DNA from: Glycomyces paridis
GTDB lineage: Bacteria > Actinomycetota > Actinomycetes > Mycobacteriales > Micromonosporaceae
Length of the DNA stretch: 64,000 nt
Reading direction: 5' to 3'
Assembly: GCF_004912155.1 (NCBI RefSeq)
Contig: NZ_STGX01000003.1
Span: 183,092-247,091, forward strand
This document shows positions 58,189-64,000 of this stretch, in pieces. Positions within the stretch are counted from its first letter, which is position 1; each line of letters starts with the position of its first letter. The translations under genes were made by a program, and so were the position numbers. The notes beneath the pieces were generated by a model. The model was not told where the DNA came from, ran no database searches, and saw nothing but the letters and a program-made list of their open reading frames with translations.

Positions 58189-59082
58189 TCAGAGGGTGTC
58201 TCGGTGGAGCCAGGCTGCTATTTCGGGGGTGGTGAGTTCGTTGATGCGGGCTCGGTAGCGGGTGAGGTCGGCGGGGGTGAGGAGGTGCTTCCATTGGCCG
58301 GTGGTGCCTTTGTTGAAGAAGACGGTGCGGTCTTTCCAGAGGTCGTTCTCGGGGGTGAGGGTGGCGGCGTTGGTTCGGACGGCGTCGAAGGTGGCGGCGT
58401 GGACGAGGTCGGGCCAGAGGGGCTCGGGGATGGGGATGTCGAGGGTCGCGGCGAGGGCGCGCATCTGGCCTTCGAGGTCGGTCTTGAGGTCGTCGAAGTG
58501 CAGGAGGACGATGTTGGGTTCCTCGCGGCGATACCAGAAGGACTCGATGTGGCGGATCATGGCGGCGAGGCCGATGAGTTCGTCGTCGGTGTCGACCCAG
58601 TTCCAGAAGCGCTCGTAGAGGGTGGGCGCGGGGGGTTCGGGGGCGGTGGCGAGGTCGGGGGCGAGGGCGGCGGCGCGCAGTTGCATGGCCTTGGCGAAGT
58701 CCATGTTGGCGAAGTGGTTGTCGGTGGAGATGCCGACGTCGCGGGGGTCGCGTCCGATGCTGATGTAGGTGACGCGGTCGTCGCGGGGGAGGCCGTCCAG
58801 GGGCGTGTGGGACTTGAGGAAGCGGCGGTGGTCCTGGGCGTCGAGGAACGCGAGCATGTCGTCGTGGGGGCGGAAGTAGGCGTCGACCCAGACGGAGAGC
58901 TCGTCGAGCGGGCGCGGGAGTTCGGGGCTTCTGAAGACCAGGAGGGCGCAGATGATCTGCGTCCAGGTGGTGCCGCACTTGGCGGGGGTGGCGACGATGA
59001 TGTCGTCCTCGCGGAGCTCGACCCCGTTCCAGCGGTCGTTGTCCATGAAGATGCTCTGGTATCGGACGGCGGGTGCGGTCAC
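58189..59082 (-). CDS. Sulfotransferase family protein
   Basis: It moves sulfate from PAPS to an alcohol or amine. The product has 297 residues. The 5'-phosphosulfate loop is TPAKCGTTW (32-40), the 3'-phosphate site is ISIGRDPRDV, and the C-terminal signature is FNKGTTGQWK. This is the cytosolic sulfotransferase_1 type, common in actinobacterial metabolism of steroids, lipids or secondary products. The acceptor is not known. GGAGAA precedes GTG 59082. Confidence 0.92.
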   Translation of the reverse strand: MTAPAVRYQSIFMDNDRWNGVELREDDIIVATPAKCGTTWTQIICALLVFRSPELPRPLDELSVWVDAYFRPHDDMLAFLDAQDHRRFLKSHTPLDGLPRDDRVTYISIGRDPRDVGISTDNHFANMDFAKAMQLRAAALAPDLATAPEPPAPTLYERFWNWVDTDDELIGLAAMIRHIESFWYRREEPNIVLLHFDDLKTDLEGQMRALAATLDIPIPEPLWPDLVHAATFDAVRTNAATLTPENDLWKDRTVFFNKGTTGQWKHLLTPADLTRYRARINELTTPEIAAWLHRDTL

Positions 59083-59121
59083 GGTGTTTCTCCTTGCGAG
59101 AGAGCGCGAACGGTCGCACCC

Positions 59122-59150
59122 ACGCTACGAGTGACCGGGCGATGACGCAA
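59122..59150 (-). promoter_or_regulatory. Sulfotransferase promoter
   Basis: On the minus strand TTGCGT (59150-59145) and TAGCGT (59127-59122) are 17 bases apart, placing a start about 30 bases before GTG 59082. Confidence 0.55.
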
Positions 59151-59205
59151 GGAAATGATCTTGAGTTCTGGAGGTGCCCGAGGAGATCGCCTGGGGCGCT
59201 TCGGT

Positions 59206-60120
59206 TCAGCCGATCGTGATGATGGTCTTGCCCGTCGGGCGGGTGGTCGGGTTGAAGGCGGTGACGGCCTCCTCCAAGGGGTGGACGGCGCCGATGCGGG
59301 TGCGGAGGCGGCCGCTGCGGAGGCGGGCGGCGAGTTCGGCGAGTTGCGAGCGGTCGGCCTCGACCACGAAGAAGACGGCGTGGGCGTCGGCGGGGCGGAC
59401 CTCGGGCGGGCCGGCGATGGTGACGAGGGCGCCGCCGGGGCGGACCAGGGCGGCGGAGCGGGCGCCGATATCGCCGCCGATGACATCGAAGACGAGGTCG
59501 ACCGGGCCGACGGCGTCGAGGTCGTCGGCTTCGAGGTCGAGGAACTCCGAGGCGCCGAAGTCGAGGGCGGCCGCGCGGTCGGCGGCGCGGCCGGTGCCGA
59601 TGACGTGGGCGCCCTTCTCGCGGGCGAGCTGGGCGACCACGGAGCCGACGCCGCCGGCGGCGCCGTGGACGAGGACGGACTGGCCGGACTGGAGTCGGCC
59701 GTGCTCGAACAGGCCCTGCCAGGCGGTGAGCCCGGAGATAGGCAGGCTCGCGGCGGTCGTGAAGTCGACGTCGGCCGGGAGCGGCGCGAGGTTGCGGGCC
59801 TCGACGGCGACCCGTTCGGCGAGCGTGCCGTCCCGGGTCCAGTCGGCGAGCCCGAACACGCGCTGCCCCACGGTGAGACCGGTCGTCCCATACCCGAGGG
59901 ACTCGACCACCCCGGCCAGCTCATGCCCGGGGACGCTCGGGGTGCGGTCGCGCCCGGCCCGGTCGGTCCACGTGCCCGGCCAGGTCAGCTCGCCGGGCGT
60001 GAACCCCGAGGCCCGCACGCGCACGACCACGTCGTTCTCCGAGGCGTGCGGCTCGGGCCGCTCGCCGAAGGTCATGCCGGCGGTGCCGGCGTCCGGGTCG
60101 GTGACGGTGATCGCCTTCAT
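59206..60120 (-). CDS. NADP-dependent quinone-type oxidoreductase
   Basis: The product has 304 residues of the MDR superfamily. It has a GroES-like N-terminal half (VPGHELAGVVESLG) and a Rossmann half with VHGAAGGVGSVVAQLA for NADPH, and no structural zinc Cys set, which points to a quinone reductase or enoyl reductase. ATG 60120 has GAGAGG upstream. The 123 bases between its stop and the sulfotransferase start hold that gene's promoter. Confidence 0.92.
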   Translation of the reverse strand: MKAITVTDPDAGTAGMTFGERPEPHASENDVVVRVRASGFTPGELTWPGTWTDRAGRDRTPSVPGHELAGVVESLGYGTTGLTVGQRVFGLADWTRDGTLAERVAVEARNLAPLPADVDFTTAASLPISGLTAWQGLFEHGRLQSGQSVLVHGAAGGVGSVVAQLAREKGAHVIGTGRAADRAAALDFGASEFLDLEADDLDAVGPVDLVFDVIGGDIGARSAALVRPGGALVTIAGPPEVRPADAHAVFFVVEADRSQLAELAARLRSGRLRTRIGAVHPLEEAVTAFNPTTRPTGKTIITIG

Positions 60121-60203
60121 GCGGGTCCTCTCGCTCGGGCAGGTCGCTCCATTAAACGACCCGACGCCGCCCCCTGCGCGAAGACCCCGAAGTCCGGCCG
60201 TCC

Positions 60204-61658
60204 TCATTCGAGGTGGAAGGTCGCCGCGGCGCGGGCGGCGTCGGTCGTGGGGGACAGGAGGTCGACGAGGCCGCCGGTGTGCTGGACGTAGCGGCCCGAG
60301 GCGTTGACGGACTCGAACGAGACCCCGGAGGCGTCGGCGAGGCCCGAACGCCGATGGAAGGTCGCGTCGGACCTGAAGAGGGACGAGCCGTCGCCGCGTT
60401 CGACCCACACCTGGTAGTTCTTGTGCCGCAGGAAGTACCCCGGATAGTTCGCCGACTCCAGCGAGACCGTGCCCGAACCGGTCAGGCCCGCGACGATCCG
60501 GAACTGGGAGTCGGCGAGCATCGCCGGACTCGCGTTCGCCTTGAGGCGGAAGTCGTAGTGGTTCAGGTAGACGCCAGCGGCCCCGTGGACCGCGAAGCGG
60601 TAGGGGGTCGGCCCGGAGGCGACCGGGATGCCGAAGTCCGGGGTGCCGTCGGCCCTCCAGTAGAACTTCTGGACCCTGGTGTGGCGGTTCGGGTCGTAGA
60701 GTGGGTCGCCGCTGATGTCGCGGTACGGGCGCGCGTGGTAGACGAGGAGGTCGCTCGCGCCGTCCTCGGAGACGGTGAACGAGTTGTGGCCCGGCCCGTA
60801 CTGGCCCGTGGCGTCGCTGCTGCGCAGGACCGGCTGCGAGTGCTTGCTCCACGCGGCGGGGTCGAGGAGGTTCGCGCCCTGGGAGGCGGTCAGGAGGCCG
60901 ACCGCGTAGTTCGCGTCGGTGGCGCTGGCCGAGAAGGTCATGAAGACGCGTCCGTTGCGCTTGACGACGGCGGCGCCCTCGTTCACCTTGTGGCCGACGA
61001 CCTCCCAAGGAAGCGTCGGCTTGCTGATGCGGACCGGGGTGCCGGTGATCGTCCACGGGTTCGCCATCGCGGCCAGGTAGAGGCTGGTGCCGCTGCCGAG
61101 TTCGGGGTCGCTCTGCGCCCAGCAGAGGTAGCGGGTGCCGCCGTCGGTGAAGGTGGTGGCGTCCAGGGAGAACGAGTCGCGGGGCGTGACGATCCGGCCC
61201 TTCTCGGTCCAGGTGCCGCTCATGGGGTCGGCGCTCGCGTTCTCCAGGGCGTACATCCGGATGGCCCAGATGTCGTCGGCGCGCCCGGCGGCGAAGTAGA
61301 GGTACCACCTGCCGTCGATGTGGTGGAGTTCCGGCGCCCAGATGTGGTGGCTCATCGGCCCGCTGGCGTGCTTGGACCAGACGGTGACCTCCGGCGCGGT
61401 GGCGAGGCCCTGGACGGTGGTCGAGCGGCGCATGACGATGCGGTCGTAGGCGGGCACGCTCGCGGTGAAGTAGTAGCGGCCGTCGGTGTGGCGCACGATG
61501 AACGGATCGGCGCGCTGCTGGGCGAGCGGGTTCTCGTAGGCGACGCCCGCCGCGGCCTCGGCCGCGGAGGCGACGCCGAGTGCGGCGGCGGCCGAGGCGA
61601 GCGCGGCGGCGCCGGCGGTCCGGAAGAGGCGGCGGCGGTCGAACGGATCGGTGCGCAT
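60204..61658 (-). CDS. Secreted GH43 glycosidase with arabinose-binding CBM42
   Basis: The product has 484 residues: a Tat signal (DRRRLFRTAG, then Ala-rich to about 37), a five-bladed GH43 domain (40-340) and a C-terminal AbfB/CBM42 domain (about 345-484) that binds arabinofuranose side chains. Catalytic candidates are Asp51 (QRADPF), Asp in FSLDATTF and Glu in KVNEGAAV; WAPELHH is typical. It probably removes arabinose from arabinoxylan or arabinan. The GH43 promoter carries a pair of ATCGAT-centred sites, shared with the divergent GH64 gene. Confidence 0.92.
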   Translation of the reverse strand: MRTDPFDRRRLFRTAGAAALASAAAALGVASAAEAAAGVAYENPLAQQRADPFIVRHTDGRYYFTASVPAYDRIVMRRSTTVQGLATAPEVTVWSKHASGPMSHHIWAPELHHIDGRWYLYFAAGRADDIWAIRMYALENASADPMSGTWTEKGRIVTPRDSFSLDATTFTDGGTRYLCWAQSDPELGSGTSLYLAAMANPWTITGTPVRISKPTLPWEVVGHKVNEGAAVVKRNGRVFMTFSASATDANYAVGLLTASQGANLLDPAAWSKHSQPVLRSSDATGQYGPGHNSFTVSEDGASDLLVYHARPYRDISGDPLYDPNRHTRVQKFYWRADGTPDFGIPVASGPTPYRFAVHGAAGVYLNHYDFRLKANASPAMLADSQFRIVAGLTGSGTVSLESANYPGYFLRHKNYQVWVERGDGSSLFRSDATFHRRSGLADASGVSFESVNASGRYVQHTGGLVDLLSPTTDAARAAATFHLE

Positions 61659-61714
61659 CAGGACTCCGGGTGGTCGGGGGAGGGACAGGACCAGGCGTTC
61701 AACGGGGAGTGTTC

Positions 61715-61766
61715 ACGGTAACAATCTCAATCGATGAAGTCAATATATGTACGTGTATCGATGGAG
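61715..61766 (-). promoter_or_regulatory. GH43 promoter with two ATCGAT-centred operators
   Basis: On the minus strand TTGACT (61743-61738) and TACCGT (61720-61715) are exactly 17 bases apart. CTCAATCGATGAAG (61726-61739) lies within the spacer and touches the -35; GTGTATCGATGGAG (61753-61766) lies 27 bp upstream. Both have the central CG and near-palindromic form of LacI-family operators. Repression by occlusion and by looping is likely; the regulator is not in the window. Confidence 0.7.
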
Positions 61767-61908
61767 TGGCCGAGAGTGGCGGCCGGGTGCTTCTCCGGCT
61801 TTCGGCGCCTCCCGTTCGGATTCGTGGGGATTTAGGGCTTTAAATTTGTAAATAAACCGTGCTAATCTCGTCCGAATTCACAGTCTTCGGACCTTCTGGA
61901 GGTTTTCC

Positions 61909-63129
61909 ATGGTTTCGCGAAGAGCCGTCATCGCCACGACCGCCGCCGCGGGGGCGGTCGCCGCCAGCTCGCCCTGGTGGTCCGGCCTCGCCGTGAGCGA
62001 GGCCGAGGCCGCGCCGGCCACATGCGAGCTCGCGCTCGTGAACGGCACGGACAGCGCCAACGTCTCCGCCTACGTCACCGGACGCGAGTTCGGCACCGAC
62101 CGGATGATGCTCGTGCGGGCCTCGGGCCCGTACTACGTCGAGCAGCCGCCCGGGCCGGTCACGCCGCTCCCGGTGGACGCCTCGATCCCGCTGAACGCGC
62201 CCGGCGCCGCGCCGGTCGTGATCACCCTGCCGCGCATGTACGGCGCGCGCGTCTACTTCGTGCGGGACACCAAGATCGACTTCTACGTCAACCCCGGCCC
62301 GGCGCTGGTCGAGCCCGCGCTCGGCAATCCCGCCGACTCCAACTACGGGAAGGTCGTCTCCTTCTGCGAGTTCACGTTCAACGACGTGCAGCTGTTCGTG
62401 AACGTCTCGTACGTCGACCTCGTGACCGCCCTCCCGATCGGCCTGCGCCTCCAAGGCGACGGCGACCACTCCGTCGCCGCGCTCGACACCGACGCCGTCG
62501 AGGCGATCGCCGCCGACCTGACCGCGCAGGCCGCCGCCGACGGCCAGCCCTGGGACCGCCTCGTCATGCGCGACGGCGGCGGGCGCATCCTGCGGGTCAT
62601 GTCGCCGCAGAACGTCATGGCCCCCTACTTCGGGCAGCCGGACATGCCGTTCGCGGACTACTGGACGGCCTACGCCGACCAGGTCTGGGACCACTACCGC
62701 GGCACCGACCTGCGCATCGACCTCCAAGGCGGGCGCGGCATCCTCACCGGCCGCGTCCAGGGCGACCTCCTCGTCTTCGACGACGGCTCGACCTTCGCCA
62801 AGCCCGACGCGCGAGACGTCTTCACCTGCAATCACGGGCCGTTCGCGAACAACCCCGGCGACACCGACGCCCGCAAGGGCGCCCTCGCGCGCCTGGCCGC
62901 GGCCTTCAACCGCAGCACCATCCACTCGCACTCCGACCAGCCGAACGGCGCGCCCGTCGCGGATTTCTACGCGCACGAGACCACCAACCACTTCGCGCGG
63001 GCGGTGCACGACAACTCGCCGATCGGCTACGCCTTCCCCTACGACGACGTCACCCCCGACGGCGTCCCCGACCAGTCCGGTGTCGCCTTCGACGGCAACC
63101 CGACCCGGCTCACGCTGACCGCCACCTGA
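61909..63129 (+). CDS. Secreted GH64 beta-1,3-glucanase
   Basis: The product has 406 residues with a twin-arginine-like signal (MVSRRAVIATTAAAG, cleavage near SEAEAA). FCEFTFNDVQLFVNVSYVD and LPIGLRLQG are the GH64 landmarks; CELALVNGTDSANVSAYV opens the mature domain. The enzyme would hydrolyse fungal or plant beta-1,3-glucan (pachyman, laminarin). GGAGG precedes ATG 61909. The upstream 70 bp are unusually AT-rich (TTTAAATTTGTAAATAAA). Divergent from GH43. Confidence 0.9.
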   Translation: MVSRRAVIATTAAAGAVAASSPWWSGLAVSEAEAAPATCELALVNGTDSANVSAYVTGREFGTDRMMLVRASGPYYVEQPPGPVTPLPVDASIPLNAPGAAPVVITLPRMYGARVYFVRDTKIDFYVNPGPALVEPALGNPADSNYGKVVSFCEFTFNDVQLFVNVSYVDLVTALPIGLRLQGDGDHSVAALDTDAVEAIAADLTAQAAADGQPWDRLVMRDGGGRILRVMSPQNVMAPYFGQPDMPFADYWTAYADQVWDHYRGTDLRIDLQGGRGILTGRVQGDLLVFDDGSTFAKPDARDVFTCNHGPFANNPGDTDARKGALARLAAAFNRSTIHSHSDQPNGAPVADFYAHETTNHFARAVHDNSPIGYAFPYDDVTPDGVPDQSGVAFDGNPTRLTLTAT

Positions 63130-63154
63130 CCCGGAAAGGGAAGGGCATCGCCGC

Positions 63155-63184
63155 GTCCGGTGAGAGAGCGCTCTCTCACCGGAC
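63155..63184. repeat. 30-bp perfect palindrome after GH64
   Basis: The arm GTCCGGTGAGAGAGC is followed at once by its exact complement. The centre, GAGAGCGCTCTC, looks like a LacI-family operator, yet it lies 26 bases after the GH64 stop. It may instead serve as a terminator, as an RNA stem of about 13 bp is possible. Both readings are open. Confidence 0.75.
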
Positions 63185-63207
63185 TCTCCCGCCGGACCCT
63201 GCGACGG

Positions 63208-63236
63208 ACCGGGCGCCGACGGAATCGGCGCCCGGT
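63208..63236. terminator. Terminator between GH64 and the last gene
   Basis: ACCGGGCGCCGA (63208-63219) pairs perfectly with TCGGCGCCCGGT (63225-63236) over loop CGGAA. It lies directly after the stop of the minus-strand gene. Confidence 0.8.
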
Positions 63237-63896
63237 TCACGCCCGGATCGGCTCCGGCGCCTTCTGGTGGGCGGTGGTGGCGATGATCGCGGCGAGGAGC
63301 AGGACTTCGAAGGCGTTGGTGACCGCGCCGGTGGGCAGGGGGATCGGGACGCCCGAGCCGAGGGACATGAGGAGCGCTCCGGCGAACAGCCAGGGCCAGG
63401 CGTCGCGGCGCCAGAGCACGGCGCCCGCCGCGAGGAGGGCCGCCGCGACGACCAGGACCATCGGCGGCGGGCCGCCCGCGTGGGCGGCCGTGTAGCTCAG
63501 CGCGCCGTGCTCGTCGCGGACGTGGAGGTCCAGTCCGACCACGACCGTGGCGAGCTCGAGCGCCGCGAGCGCGGGCGCGAGGCCGACCGCCGACCACCGC
63601 GCCCACGGGCGCGCCGCCCATGCGGCATCGGAGCGGCGCACCGCGTCCCAGGCCCAGACGACCAGGAGCGGCGTGAGGAGGGCGTGCAGCCAGAACCGGC
63701 CCGCGTTGAGCCCTTCCAGCATCGCGCCTTCGCCGACGAGACTCCCGGCGGCGATGACGGCGTTGTCGTACACGAGCGCGGCGACGACCGGGAGCGCCAG
63801 GTTCGCGGCCCGGCCGGACTGGGACGCGAGCGTCGCGCCCCAGACCAGCAGGGCGAGGTGGGCGAGGGCGAGGAGGAGGAACAGTGCGGAGTCCAC
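63237..63896 (-). CDS. Multi-pass membrane protein of unknown function
   Basis: The product has 219 residues with about six membrane helices, including LFLLLALAHLALLVWG near the N-terminus and a final ALLMSLGSGVPIPL and AFEVLLLAAIIATT. No family is recognised. It is rich in Ala and Leu, with short polar loops. GTG 63896 gives a helix right at the N-terminus; GTCAAT ends 5 nt upstream, so a leaderless start is possible. The remaining 104 bases to the window edge hold no recognisable gene. Confidence 0.7.
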   Translation of the reverse strand: MDSALFLLLALAHLALLVWGATLASQSGRAANLALPVVAALVYDNAVIAAGSLVGEGAMLEGLNAGRFWLHALLTPLLVVWAWDAVRRSDAAWAARPWARWSAVGLAPALAALELATVVVGLDLHVRDEHGALSYTAAHAGGPPPMVLVVAAALLAAGAVLWRRDAWPWLFAGALLMSLGSGVPIPLPTGAVTNAFEVLLLAAIIATTAHQKAPEPIRA

Positions 63897-64000
63897 GCCT
63901 CATTGACGACCGCCGCACTCGCCCGCGGCAATGTCGGTTTCCACACGGCCCCAAGCGGATTCCTCAAGGGAGGGCCGCGCCGGTGCGGTGCCCGGGCGAG

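Noticed and set aside
57494..58200. tRNA-Leu as attachment site of an integrated element
   Set aside because: No integrase gene and no second copy of the tRNA 3' end downstream in the window.

Overview
The window is high-GC DNA with dense, short-spaced genes and strongly G/C-biased third codon positions. It encodes BldD, an actinobacterial-type integration host factor (mIHF), InhA and Tat-type secreted glycosidases. This is an actinobacterium, probably a mycelial soil or plant-associated actinomycete. A Glycomyces or Micromonospora relative is possible, but the sequence alone does not fix the family. Two blocks follow the gene order of Mycobacterium and Streptomyces closely: bldD/pyrR...priA, and moxR...SPFH (the same order as M. 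tuberculosis Rv1479-Rv1488).

Layout. 1-0.4 kb: 5' part of bldD, reading left and cut by the window edge. 0.6-10.1 kb: pyrimidine operon pyrR-pyrB-pyrC-carA-carB, then pyrD-pyrF, led by a PyrR-binding RNA loop and with a large hairpin between carB and pyrD. 10.2-16.1 kb: core information genes mihF, gmk, rpoZ, coaBC, metK and a helicase-motif-less priA. 16.1-25.6 kb: accessory genes: small membrane proteins, DUF1801 and VOC proteins, a NarL-type two-component system, a secreted beta-helix protein, and a YtrA-type GntR/ABC ATPase operon with three related membrane proteins. 25.9-34.6 kb: def-fmt-rsmB, a GH6 cellulase under a CebR-like box, rpe, a receiver-GGDEF protein, and an FMN-riboswitch-led ribE-ribBA-ribH operon. 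34.6-42.4 kb: accessory genes including a GT39-type transferase, a MarR/SnoaL divergon, cyanase divergent from an FNT channel with a GlnR-type box, an NmrA/TetR divergon whose TetR carries a C-terminal zinc ribbon, and a GH12 enzyme. 42.6-46.6 kb: hisE-hisG, a pair of bacterial PH-domain proteins and two small genes. 46.9-54.3 kb: moxR-DUF58-VWA, fabG-inhA-hemH, NfeD-SPFH. 54.4-64 kb: a TrmH-type methyltransferase, a C45-like NTN hydrolase, an APH-like kinase, tRNA-Leu(GAG), a small Cys protein, a sulfotransferase, a quinone oxidoreductase, GH43-CBM42, GH64 and a membrane protein.

How the parts fit. The pyrimidine and riboflavin operons each carry an RNA sensor (PyrR loop, FMN riboswitch). 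Five secreted or Tat-type carbohydrate-active proteins (beta-helix, GH6, GH12, GH43, GH64) lie scattered between housekeeping blocks, two of them behind candidate LacI-family operators, which suggests growth on plant polysaccharides and beta-1,3-glucan. BldD keeps its c-di-GMP motif, and a possible maker or modulator of that signal lies about 30 kb away. About fourteen genes have a -10-like hexamer ending only 6-8 nt before the start codon, the layout of leaderless transcripts. This was used to choose several start codons.

No CRISPR array, insertion sequence, prophage or rRNA gene was seen.
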